Source of the DNA: Rubellimicrobium sp. CFH 75288
GTDB taxonomy: Bacteria > Pseudomonadota > Alphaproteobacteria > Rhodobacterales > Rhodobacteraceae
Assembly: GCF_009904055.1 (NCBI RefSeq)
Contig: NZ_WYDP01000001.1
Location: forward strand, 372,001 to 436,000
Direction of reading: 5' to 3'
Length of the DNA stretch: 64,000 bases
Below, piece after piece: positions 56,436-64,000 of the stretch. The notes under the pieces were generated by a model. The model worked only from the letters and a program-made list of their open reading frames with translations. It was not told where the DNA came from and did not search any database. Position 1 is the stretch's first letter. Every line of letters starts with the position of its first letter. The translations under genes and the position numbers were made by a program.

Positions 56436-57143
56436 ATGCCTCGCCTCCCCTTCCGCGTCGAGACGCGCACGCTGCTGCCCCTTCTCGCCGTCCTCGCCCT
56501 CGCCTGGACCTTCTGGGAGGTGGCCGAGGAGGTGTGGGACGGCACCGGCCACGCCTGGGACGAACGGCTGCTTCTGGCCCTGCGCGACCCGCTCGACCCC
56601 GCGCGGCCCTGGGGCGGCCCGGTGGTCGAGACGGTCGTGCGCGACATCACGGCGCTCGGCGGCGCGCTGATCCTGTTCGGGACGGTCGCGGCCGTGACGC
56701 TGGCGCTGGTCCTGCGCGGACAGCCGCGCTCGGCGGGGCTGTTCGTGCTCGCCGTGGCCGGGGCCCAGGCGCTCTCCTCCTCCATCAAGGCCCTGTTCGA
56801 CCGCGCCCGCCCCGATCTCGTGCCGCACGGCACGGACGCGCTCTTTGCCTCCTTTCCGTCCGGCCACACCACCATGGCCACGGCCGTCTGGCTTCTGCTC
56901 GCGGCCATGATGGCGCGCACGGACCCGCTGCGCAGCATGAAGGCGCTCTATCTCTCGCTCGCCATCCTCGTCGTTCTCGCGGTCGGCGTCTCGCGCGTCT
57001 ATCTGGGCGTCCACTGGCCCTCGGACGTGCTCGCGGGCTGGGCGCTCGGGGCGGCCTGGGCGCTGGGCTGCTATCTTCTGGCCGACCGGCTGGGCGCCAC
57101 GGGCCGGATCGAGCCCGAGCGCGACGAGGCGCCGCCCCCCTGA
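56436..57143 (+). CDS. PAP2-superfamily membrane phosphatase
   Basis: 235 residues with six helices. The three acid-phosphatase motifs are intact: KALFDRARPDL (C1), FPSGHTTM (C2) and SRVYLGVHWPSDVLAG (C3), with the catalytic His in the last. Such enzymes dephosphorylate undecaprenyl pyrophosphate, phosphatidate or phosphatidylglycerophosphate in the membrane. The substrate is not decided. Confidence 0.9.
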   Translation: MPRLPFRVETRTLLPLLAVLALAWTFWEVAEEVWDGTGHAWDERLLLALRDPLDPARPWGGPVVETVVRDITALGGALILFGTVAAVTLALVLRGQPRSAGLFVLAVAGAQALSSSIKALFDRARPDLVPHGTDALFASFPSGHTTMATAVWLLLAAMMARTDPLRSMKALYLSLAILVVLAVGVSRVYLGVHWPSDVLAGWALGAAWALGCYLLADRLGATGRIEPERDEAPPP

Positions 57144-57207
57144 GGCGGGAACCGCCCGCCCCCGCCGGGCCTTGGACCGGGCAGGAGCATTCCCACGGAG
57201 CCCCCTC

Positions 57208-57585
57208 ATGCCCGGCATGGCAGACCGATTCGCCCAGGCCCTCCAGCAGGCCGAGCGCGACCGCGACCCCGCCCCCCTCGTCGCCCTCTTCGCCGAGGGG
57301 GCCGCGCTGTCCAACCTCGCCATCACCGAGGAGGGCGAGGGCGCGGCGGACCGCTTCTGGCGCACCTATCTCGACCAGTTCGAGACGGTCCGCTCCGAGT
57401 TCTCGCACAAGGTGGACGGCGACGGCGTCCTGGTCCTCGCCTGGCGCTCCGAGGGGCGTCTGAGCGACGGCCGACCCATCGCCTATCGCGGCATGAGCCT
57501 GGCCGAACACGACGGCAGCCGCGTCACCCGCTTCGAGACGACCTACGACTCGGCCGCCTTCCTGCGCGAGCCCGCGGCCACCTGA
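57208..57585 (+). CDS. NTF2-like (SnoaL-type) small protein
   Basis: 125 residues from the ATG at 57208 with GGAG 7 bases upstream; ATG 57217 is an alternative. The pattern LVALFAEGAALSNLAI, FWRTYLDQFETVRSEF and YRGMSLAEHDGSRVTRFETTYDS fits the cone-shaped NTF2/SnoaL fold. Function is open, as such folds serve as enzymes or binding proteins. It is the last gene before the dprA promoter. Confidence 0.7.
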   Translation: MPGMADRFAQALQQAERDRDPAPLVALFAEGAALSNLAITEEGEGAADRFWRTYLDQFETVRSEFSHKVDGDGVLVLAWRSEGRLSDGRPIAYRGMSLAEHDGSRVTRFETTYDSAAFLREPAAT

Positions 57586-57612
57586 CCGCCTGTCCTCCGC
57601 CCCGCCCGGCGA

Positions 57613-57641
57613 TTCAGGGTTTGTTAACCTTTGCCTGCTAG
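57613..57641 (+). promoter_or_regulatory. CtrA-like promoter of dprA
   Basis: TTCA-GGGTTTG-TTAAC (57613-57628) is one mismatch from the CtrA consensus, and TGCTAG (57636-57641) starts 12 bases after the second half-site begins. The dprA start codon is 45 bases beyond. CtrA-dependent dprA expression is known in Rhodobacter capsulatus, where DprA is needed to take up gene-transfer-agent DNA. Confidence 0.65.
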
Positions 57642-57685
57642 AAGGAGATTCGCGCGGGGCGGACATCACGGGGGACAGGGGCGGC

Positions 57686-58831
57686 ATGACGGCTGCGACA
57701 CCCCTGCCGGGGGCTGAGGACGACCGGCTCGACCGGCTGCGGCTGCTGCGCTCGCGCCGGGTGGGGGTGGCGACCTTCTTTCGCCTCCTGCGCGAACACG
57801 GCACCGCGCGCGAGGCGCTGCGCGCCCTGCCCGCCATCGCCCGCGCCGCGGGGGTCAGGGATTATGCCCCCTGCCCCGAAGGCGTCGCCGCGGCCGAGTA
57901 TCGCGCGGGCCTCGCCTGCGGGGCGCGGCTTCTCGTGCGGGACGACCCCGACTGGCCGGCGGCCCTCTCGACGCTGCCGGACGCCCCGCCGCTTCTCTGG
58001 GCGCTGGGGGACACGGGCCTACTCGCCAGACCCGCGCTCGCGGTGGTGGGCGCGCGCAACGCCTCCTCGCTGGGGCTGCGCATGGCGCGCCACCTCGCGG
58101 CCGAACTGGGCGGGGCGGGCTTTGTCGTCGTCTCGGGCCTGGCGCGCGGGGTGGACGCGGCCGCCCACCGCGCGGCCCTGCCCACGGGGACGATCGCGGT
58201 CATGGCGGGCGGCGTGGACCACGTCTATCCGCCCGAGAATGCCGGCCTCGCGGCCGAGATCGCCGCCCACGGCCTGCGGCTGAGCGAGAACCCCGTGGGC
58301 CTCGTGCCCGGCGCGCGCCACTTCCCGGCGCGCAACCGCATCGTCGCGGGCCTGTCGCTCGGCGTCGTGGTGGTGGAGGCGGCGGACCGCTCGGGCACGC
58401 TCATCACCGCGCGACAAGCCGCCGAAGCCGGGCGGGAGGTGCTGGCCGTGCCCGGCCACCCGATGGACCCGCGTGCGGCAGGCTGCAACGCCCTGATCCG
58501 GGACGGTGCGACGCTCGTGCGCTCGGCCGCCGACATCCTCGAAGCGCTGGGCCCGCAGGCCGCCGCCGCTCCGGCACCCGCCCCGCGTCCCGCCAGCCCT
58601 CCCGCACCCGCGGTCCCGCAAAGGGAGCGGAGCGCGGCTTCCGGCCCCGCAGCCGCGGCGCCCCTGCGCGAGAGGGTGCTGGAGCGGCTGAGCCCCGCCC
58701 CGCTGGCGGAGGATCAGCTCATCCGCGATCTGGGCCTGACGCCGCAGGCCCTCGCCCCGGTCCTGGCGGAGCTCGAACTCGACGGGGCGGTGCAGCGCCA
58801 GCCCGGCGGCCTCCTGGCGCTCGGCAGCTGA
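57686..58831 (+). CDS. dprA: DNA processing protein DprA
   Basis: 381 residues. A helical N-terminal part precedes the Rossmann-like core (LAVVGARNASSLGLRMA, then VVSGLARGVDAAAH, GGVDHVYPPEN, ARNRIVAGLSLGVVVVEAADRSGTLITA), which binds single-stranded DNA and loads RecA. A Pro/Ala linker leads to a winged-helix C-terminus. It mediates uptake and recombination of incoming DNA. No other competence gene is adjacent. A CtrA-like promoter lies upstream. Confidence 0.96.
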   Translation: MTAATPLPGAEDDRLDRLRLLRSRRVGVATFFRLLREHGTAREALRALPAIARAAGVRDYAPCPEGVAAAEYRAGLACGARLLVRDDPDWPAALSTLPDAPPLLWALGDTGLLARPALAVVGARNASSLGLRMARHLAAELGGAGFVVVSGLARGVDAAAHRAALPTGTIAVMAGGVDHVYPPENAGLAAEIAAHGLRLSENPVGLVPGARHFPARNRIVAGLSLGVVVVEAADRSGTLITARQAAEAGREVLAVPGHPMDPRAAGCNALIRDGATLVRSAADILEALGPQAAAAPAPAPRPASPPAPAVPQRERSAASGPAAAAPLRERVLERLSPAPLAEDQLIRDLGLTPQALAPVLAELELDGAVQRQPGGLLALGS

Positions 58832-58908
58832 GCCGGCCCGGCTCCGGATTGACAAGGCCCCGGAACGGCCCACATACCCCGCCCCTGCACCAGAGCCGGA
58901 GGCCCCCG

Positions 58909-61644
58909 ATGCCTGTCGTCGTCGTCGAATCGCCGGCCAAGGCCAAGACCATCAACGGCTATCTCGGCCCCGGCTACACGGTTCTGGCGAGCTACGGCCA
59001 TGTCCGCGACCTGCCCGCCAGGGACGGCTCCGTGGACCCCGAAGCCGGCTTCGCGATGCAGTGGGAGGTGGCGGCCGACTCGAAGAAGCACCTCAAGGCC
59101 ATCGCCGACGCGCTCAAGACCGACGGCACCCTGATCCTTGCCACCGACCCCGACCGCGAGGGCGAGGCGATCTCCTGGCACCTGACCGAGGCGCTGCGCG
59201 AGCGCCGGGCGATCCGCAAGGACACGACGGTGAGCCGCGTCACCTTCAACGCGATCACCAGGAAGGCCGTGGCCGAGGCGATGGCCCATCCCCGCCAGGT
59301 CGATTCCGCGCTGGTCGAGGCCTATCTCGCCCGCCGCGCCCTCGACTATCTCGTGGGCTTCAACCTGTCGCCCGTCCTCTGGCGCAAGCTGCCCGGCGCC
59401 CGCTCGGCGGGGCGCGTCCAGTCCGTCTGCCTGCGCCTGATCGTGGACCGCGAGATGGAGATCGAGGCGTTCCGCGCCCGCGAGTACTGGGACGTGACCG
59501 CCCGCCTGCGCACGCCCCGGGGCAGGGATTTCGACGCGCGCCTCACGCTTCTTGGCGGCCGCAAGCTGGACAAGTTCACCCTCTCCGAACGTGCCGCGGC
59601 CGAGATCGCGGTCCATGCCGTGGCCTCGCGCCCGCTCCGCGTCGAATCGGTCGAGGCGAGCCCCGCCACGCGCAACCCCGCGCCCCCCTTCATGACCTCC
59701 ACCCTCCAGCAGGAGGCGAGCCGCAAGTTCGGCATGGGTGCCAAGCAAACCATGAGCGCGGCCCAGCGCCTCTACGAGGCGGGGCTCATCACCTACATGC
59801 GCACGGATGGCATCGACATGGCCCCCGAGGCCGTCCATGCCGCCCGCGACACGATCCGCCAGCTCTACGGCGCCGACTATGTCCCGGCAGCCCCGCGGAT
59901 GTACAAGAACAAGGCGAAGAACGCCCAGGAGGCGCACGAATGCATCCGCCCCACCGACCTCGCCCGCACCCCCGAGGCGGCGCGCCTGTCGGACGCGGAC
60001 GGCCGCCGCCTCTACGAGCTGATCTGGAAGCGCACGATCGCCAGCCAGATGGAGGCCACCCGCCTCGAGCGCACCGTGGCCGAGATCCGCTCCGAGGACG
60101 GAGAAGTGGGCCTGCGCGCCACGGGCCAGCGCATCCTCTTTGACGGCTTCCTGCGCGTCTATGTCGAGGGGCGCGACGACGAGGAGGGCGAGGACGGCAC
60201 CATCCTGCCCCAGATCGTCGCGGGCGAGCGCCTGTCCTTCGCCGAGGATGCCCTGCGTGACGCCCATGCGAAGGCGTGCGGCGAGGACGGCGCGGGCGCC
60301 ATCCTCGACGCGAACGGCGCCGTGCTGGGCGCGCGCCACTTCACCCAGCCGCCCCCCCGCTACACGGAGGCCACGCTCGTCAAGCGGATGGAGGAGCTGG
60401 GGATCGGCCGCCCCTCCACCTACGCCTCGATCGTGACCACGATCCAGGAGCGCGACTATGTCCGCAAGGAAGGGGGGCGCCTCCATCCGCAGGACAAGGG
60501 GCGACTCGTGACGGCGTTCCTCGCCACCTACTTCCCGCGCTATGTCGAATACGGCTTCACGGCCGGTCTCGAGGACCAGCTCGACGGAATCAGCGCCGGG
60601 GAGGCCGATTACCGCGCGGTGCTCGAGGCGTTCTGGCGCGACTTCTCCGCCGCACTGGCCGAGACGGCGGACCTGCGCATAGGGGACGTGCTCGAGAAGA
60701 TCGACGAGGTCCTGGCGCCCCACCTCTACCCGCCGCGCGCCGACGGGGGCGACCCGCGCCGCTGCCCCTCCTGCGGCGCGGGGCGGCTGTCGATGCGGAC
60801 GGCGCGCACGGGCGGTGCCTTCATCGGCTGCTCGCGCTATCCCGAATGCCGCTACACCCGCCCCTTCGGCCCGCCGCCCGAGGAGGGGACCGCTCCGCCG
60901 GGCGACCGCCTGCTCGGGCACGATGCCGACGGCACGCCCATCCATCTGCGCGACGGCCGCTTCGGACCTTACGTCCAGCGCGGCGAGGCCACGGCCGAGG
61001 CGCCCAAGCCTCCCCGCGCCTCCCTGCCCAAGGGCTGGCGGCCCGAGGAGATGACGCTCGACAAGGCGCTGCGCCTGCTGTCGCTGCCCCGCCTCGTGGG
61101 CTCCCACCCCGAGGATGGCGCCCCGGTCGAGGCGGGGATTGGTCGCTTCGGCCCCTTCATCCGCCACGGCTCGCGCTACGCGAACCTGCCGGATGTGGAC
61201 GAGGTCTGGGAGGTGGGCATGAACCGCGCCGTGGAGCTTCTGGCCCAGAAGGCCGCCGGCGGCGGTCGCGGCCGGACCCGGGCCGAGCCGCTCCGCACCT
61301 TGGGTGAGCATCCGCAGGGCGGCCCGGTGGCGCTGATGCCGGGACGCTACGGCCCGTATGTCGCCTGGAACGGAATCAACGCGAGCCTGCCCCGCGAGGC
61401 GGACCCCGACTCCCTGACACTGGCCGAGGCGGTCACGCTTCTGGAAGCCCGGCAGGCCGCGAAGCCCAAGGGCCGCAAGGCCGCAGCCAGGCGCCCGGCC
61501 GCCAAGGGTGCGGGCAAGTCCACTGCCAAGACAAGAAAGGCGAAGAAGTCCCCCGAGGTTTCCGCCGCGGCCGACTCGGCGCCGGATGGAACGGCGCCCG
61601 CGCCGCGTCGGCGCCGCGCGGCGGGCCGGGCCGCAGAGGGCTGA
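58909..61644 (+). CDS. topA: DNA topoisomerase I
   Basis: 911 residues from the ATG at 58909, with GGAGG just upstream. The Toprim start VVVVESPAKAKTIN and Asp-rich DPDREGEAISWHL are followed by the catalytic tyrosine in ITYMRTDGI (about 296). A C4 zinc ribbon (CPSCGAG to YPEC) and two or three further topoisomerase C-terminal repeats with GRFGPYV-type motifs follow. The Lys/Arg/Ala-rich tail is typical of alphaproteobacterial TopA. It relaxes negative supercoils. Located 77 bases after dprA, as in many Rhodobacterales. Confidence 0.97.
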   Translation: MPVVVVESPAKAKTINGYLGPGYTVLASYGHVRDLPARDGSVDPEAGFAMQWEVAADSKKHLKAIADALKTDGTLILATDPDREGEAISWHLTEALRERRAIRKDTTVSRVTFNAITRKAVAEAMAHPRQVDSALVEAYLARRALDYLVGFNLSPVLWRKLPGARSAGRVQSVCLRLIVDREMEIEAFRAREYWDVTARLRTPRGRDFDARLTLLGGRKLDKFTLSERAAAEIAVHAVASRPLRVESVEASPATRNPAPPFMTSTLQQEASRKFGMGAKQTMSAAQRLYEAGLITYMRTDGIDMAPEAVHAARDTIRQLYGADYVPAAPRMYKNKAKNAQEAHECIRPTDLARTPEAARLSDADGRRLYELIWKRTIASQMEATRLERTVAEIRSEDGEVGLRATGQRILFDGFLRVYVEGRDDEEGEDGTILPQIVAGERLSFAEDALRDAHAKACGEDGAGAILDANGAVLGARHFTQPPPRYTEATLVKRMEELGIGRPSTYASIVTTIQERDYVRKEGGRLHPQDKGRLVTAFLATYFPRYVEYGFTAGLEDQLDGISAGEADYRAVLEAFWRDFSAALAETADLRIGDVLEKIDEVLAPHLYPPRADGGDPRRCPSCGAGRLSMRTARTGGAFIGCSRYPECRYTRPFGPPPEEGTAPPGDRLLGHDADGTPIHLRDGRFGPYVQRGEATAEAPKPPRASLPKGWRPEEMTLDKALRLLSLPRLVGSHPEDGAPVEAGIGRFGPFIRHGSRYANLPDVDEVWEVGMNRAVELLAQKAAGGGRGRTRAEPLRTLGEHPQGGPVALMPGRYGPYVAWNGINASLPREADPDSLTLAEAVTLLEARQAAKPKGRKAAARRPAAKGAGKSTAKTRKAKKSPEVSAAADSAPDGTAPAPRRRRAAGRAAEG

Positions 61645-61734
61645 GCGGCGCCACGGTCCGGCAGGCCCTTTTCCTGTCCGGCGCCCGCCGCTACGGTCCC
61701 CGCCGACAGGCGGGACAGGGCCGGAGACGGGTGC

Positions 61735-62445
61735 ATGAACAAGGTTTATCCGGACGCGCGGGCGGCGCTGGACGGGCTGCTGTTCGACGGGATGCTGATC
61801 GCGGCGGGGGGCTTCGGCCTGTGCGGCATCCCCGAACTGCTGATCGCCGCCATCCGCGAGGCGGGAACCCGCGACCTCACCGTGGCGTCCAACAATGCCG
61901 GCGTGGACGGGTTCGGCCTGGGCGTGCTCCTCGAGAGCCGGCAGGTGCGCAAGATGATGTCCTCCTATGTCGGCGAGAACGCCGAGTTCATGCGGCAGTA
62001 CCTGTCGGGCGAGCTGGAGCTGGAGTTCAACCCGCAGGGCACCCTGGCCGAGCGGATGCGCGCCGGCGGCGCGGGCATTCCCGGCTTCTACACCCGCACC
62101 GGCGTGGGGACCGTCGTCGCCGAGGGCAAGGAGCACAAGGAATTCGACGGCCAGACCTATATCCTCGAGCGCGGCATCGTCGCCGATCTGGCGATCGTCA
62201 AGGCCTGGAAGGCCGACACGACGGGCAACGCCGTGTTCCGCAAGACCGCGCGGAACTTCAACGTCCCGGCCGCCACCTGCGGGCGCGTCTGCGTGATGGA
62301 GGTCGAGGAGATCGTGCCGCCGGGCTCCATCGACCCCGACCATGTCCACCTGCCCGGCATCTATGTCCACCGCCTGATCCAGGGCCGGCACGAGAAGCGC
62401 ATCGAGCAGCGCACCACGCGCCCGCGTCCGGCCGCCTCCGCATGA
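61735..62445 (+). CDS. CoA-transferase subunit A (3-oxoacid/acetoacetate type)
   Basis: 236 residues. The glycine-rich signature [12 protein letters not shown] (about 26-37) and [22 protein letters not shown] are those of subunit A of succinyl-CoA:3-ketoacid or acetoacetate CoA-transferases. The catalytic Glu lies in subunit B, whose gene begins only at 63922. The stop overlaps the DUF1801 gene (ATGA). The two subunits usually adjoin; here two genes intervene. Confidence 0.93.
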   Translation: MNKVYPDARAALDGLLFDGMLIAAGGFGLCGIPELLIAAIREAGTRDLTVASNNAGVDGFGLGVLLESRQVRKMMSSYVGENAEFMRQYLSGELELEFNPQGTLAERMRAGGAGIPGFYTRTGVGTVVAEGKEHKEFDGQTYILERGIVADLAIVKAWKADTTGNAVFRKTARNFNVPAATCGRVCVMEVEEIVPPGSIDPDHVHLPGIYVHRLIQGRHEKRIEQRTTRPRPAASA

Positions 62446-62843
62446 AGAGCGGGGGGCAGGGCCGCTTCGAGGATATCGTTGCGCTGGCCCCGCAGCATGA
62501 GGCGCTCCTGCGGGTCATCCGGTCCCTTGTCGAGGCCGTCCACCCCGAAGCGGTCGAGATGGCCTCGCCGGGGGAGAAGGCGGTCTACTGGGGATGGGGC
62601 GGCGCCAAGATGAGCGAGGCCTATGCCTATGCCATCCCGCACAAGGCCCACGTCAATCTGGGCTTCTTTCGCGGAACCTCTCTGCCGGACCCCGAGGGGC
62701 TTCTGGAGGGGACGGGCAAGGCGCTGCGGCATGTGAAGCTGCGCCAGCCCGGCGATCTCGACCGCCCGGGCCTTCGGGCCCTTCTCGAGGCGGCCCGGGA
62801 CGAACGTCGCGACGCTCTTGGCGCAGGACGAACCGGGCCCTAG
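62442..62843 (+). CDS. DUF1801 domain protein
   Basis: 133 residues, starting inside the stop of the CoA-transferase A gene (ATGA). The DUF1801/YdhG-like pattern is [36 protein letters not shown] with the conserved [14 protein letters not shown] near the C-terminus. Related domains bind lipids or small ligands; function unknown. Likely co-transcribed with the CoA-transferase gene. Confidence 0.8.
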   Translation: MKSGGQGRFEDIVALAPQHEALLRVIRSLVEAVHPEAVEMASPGEKAVYWGWGGAKMSEAYAYAIPHKAHVNLGFFRGTSLPDPEGLLEGTGKALRHVKLRQPGDLDRPGLRALLEAARDERRDALGAGRTGP

Positions 62844-62871
62844 GGTCCCAGCGAATCGGTGGCGTTCCCTC

Positions 62872-63909
62872 ATGTCCCATGATGTTCCCCTGCCCTCGAT
62901 CCCGGACGAGGAGGCCTTTTCCACCCTTCTGCGTGCGGGCGTGGCCATGGTCCTGACGGACCCGTCGCTGCCCGACAACCCGATCGTCTATGTCAACGAC
63001 GCCTTCTCGCGCGTGACCGGCTACGAGCGCAGCGCCGTCATCGGGCGCAACTGCCGCTTCCTGCAGGGTCCCGGCACCGATCCCGACCATGTCAGGCTGC
63101 TGCGCGAGGCGATCGTCGCCGGCCGCGAGATCACGGTGGATCTTCTGAACTACCGTGCGGACGGGCGGCCGTTCCGGAACCGCCTGCTGATCGCGCCGGT
63201 CCATGACCCAGAGGGCGCGATCACCCATTTCCTCGGGATCCAGAAGGCCCTGTCGGAGGAGGAGGCGCGCCGCGCCGCCAACGCCTCGCCCGATCACGCG
63301 CTGCGCGAGGTCCAGCATCGGGTCAAGAACCACCTGGCCATGATCGTGGGTCTCATCCGGCTTCATGCGCGGCAGGGGACGGGCGATCCGGACACGCTGG
63401 TGCGGCGCGTGGAAAGCCTGCAGTTCCTCTACGAGGAGCTGAGCGCCGCAGGTTTCGCAAGCCGTGGCGAGCGGCTGCCGCTCGACGCCTACCTGTCGCG
63501 CGTGGTCAACGCGGTGGCCCATCTGGACGGCCGCGCGGGCCTGAGCGTCCAGTTCCGGGCACCCCGCACCTTGGCGAGCGTCGATGTCGCGGCCCGGCTG
63601 GGTCTGCTCCTGTCCGAGATCGTCACCAACGCGCTCGAACACGCCTTCGAGGGGCGGGACGGCGGAACGATCGATGTCCGGCTCGAGGCCGGCGAGGACG
63701 GCGCGCTGCGCCTCCTCGTGGCGGATGACGGCAGGGGGCTGCCCGACGGCACGACCTGGCCCGACATGGGCAGCATGGGCGGGCGGATCGCGCTCCAGCT
63801 GATCGAGGGTCTGAGCGGGCGCCTGTCCGTCGAGTCGGGCCCCGGCGGGACACGGGTGGCTCTGGACGTTCCGGCCGGGATCGGGGACGATCCGCCCCAG
63901 TTCGCCTGA
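62872..63909 (+). CDS. LOV-domain histidine kinase (HisKA_2/HWE type)
   Basis: 345 residues from the ATG at 62872. An N-terminal LOV domain shows IVYVNDAFSRVTGYERSAVIGRNCRFLQG, with the photoactive Cys at about 61 in NCRFLQ. A helical linker is followed by the HisKA_2 phospho-acceptor (LREVQHRVKNHLAMIVGL, His about 149), then an ATPase domain with NALEHAF and DDGRGLPDG. Blue light should form a flavin-cysteinyl adduct and change kinase activity. In relatives such kinases feed the general stress response. It has no response regulator gene next to it. Confidence 0.93.
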   Translation: MSHDVPLPSIPDEEAFSTLLRAGVAMVLTDPSLPDNPIVYVNDAFSRVTGYERSAVIGRNCRFLQGPGTDPDHVRLLREAIVAGREITVDLLNYRADGRPFRNRLLIAPVHDPEGAITHFLGIQKALSEEEARRAANASPDHALREVQHRVKNHLAMIVGLIRLHARQGTGDPDTLVRRVESLQFLYEELSAAGFASRGERLPLDAYLSRVVNAVAHLDGRAGLSVQFRAPRTLASVDVAARLGLLLSEIVTNALEHAFEGRDGGTIDVRLEAGEDGALRLLVADDGRGLPDGTTWPDMGSMGGRIALQLIEGLSGRLSVESGPGGTRVALDVPAGIGDDPPQFA

Positions 63910-63921
63910 GGAGGAGACCGG

Positions 63922-64000
63922 ATGCCCTGGGACCGTCACGGCATGGCCGCCCGCGCCGCCGCCGAGCTGCGCGACGGGATGTATGTCAATCTGGGCATCG
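63922..64000 (+). CDS. CoA-transferase subunit B, 5' end (continues beyond window)
   Basis: Only the first 26 codons are visible. MPWDRHGMAARAAAELRDG followed by MYVNLGI matches the N-terminus of SCOT-type subunit B. A GAGGAGA ribosome-binding site lies 6 bases before the ATG. The catalytic Glu would be further downstream. It completes the enzyme begun by the subunit A gene at 61735. Confidence 0.88.
   Translation, partial: MPWDRHGMAARAAAELRDGMYVNLGI

Overview
The window is chromosomal DNA of a very GC-rich alphaproteobacterium, most likely a member of the Rhodobacterales (Rhodobacteraceae/Paracoccaceae). Evidence: the secD-secF-orf-ccmABCDG order known from Rhodobacter capsulatus (hel genes), a ctaC-ctaB-orf-ctaG-ctaE-surf1 cluster without ctaD, a Rhodobacterales-type divergent FliG, and candidate CtrA boxes in front of flagellar and competence genes. 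Coding density is high and many gene pairs overlap by 1 or 4 bases. I saw no insertion sequence, prophage, tRNA, rRNA or CRISPR array.

Layout. 1-5 kb: the 3' end of purB, a solo LuxR-type regulator, a tiny secreted protein, fliG, a lipid A type acyltransferase and a DUF1223 protein. 5-8 kb: aconitase acnA and a TM2-domain membrane protein. 8-14.2 kb (minus strand): yajC-secD-secF-DUF498-ccmA-ccmB-ccmC-ccmD-ccmG, i.e. the Sec accessory complex coupled to cytochrome c maturation. 14.4-16.5 kb: serS and a TspO-like membrane protein. 16.5-24.3 kb (minus): a yfgM-like gene, bamB and der (outer-membrane assembly and ribosome maturation), an Atm1-type ABC exporter and a LysM protein. 24.4-31.7 kb: a host-attachment family protein, sodB, a divergent GSCFA/GT61 pair, a TauE/SafE permease, tpiA overlapping a cytochrome P450, and an IscA-type protein. 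31.8-38.9 kb: a large OmpA protein with a repeat-built Ala/Glu helix, secreted and ATP-grasp proteins, glutaryl-CoA dehydrogenase and two conserved unknowns. 39-46 kb: pyrC-pyrE, a gene-free stretch, a GNAT enzyme, a flavin reductase, mtnP, DUF2927, an FAD-linked 2-hydroxyacid dehydrogenase and an MBL-fold protein. 46-54.8 kb (minus): the cytochrome oxidase operon running on into phzF, thrC, an M16 protease and a RimJ-type acetyltransferase. 55-64 kb (plus): tldD, PAP2 phosphatase, NTF2-like protein, dprA, topA, and a CoA-transferase whose A and B subunit genes are separated by a DUF1801 gene and a LOV histidine kinase.

How it works together. Most of the window is housekeeping: respiration (cox, ccm, acnA), protein export (sec, bamB), nucleotide synthesis and salvage (purB, pyrC, pyrE, mtnP) and genome maintenance (topA, dprA). 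The most interesting regulatory pattern is a set of four TTAA-N7-TTAAC-like sites, the CtrA consensus, before fliG, the TM2 gene, dprA and an apparently gene-free stretch after pyrE. Three of the four share a putative -10 element at exactly the same distance. The TTAA tetramer is otherwise very rare in this sequence.
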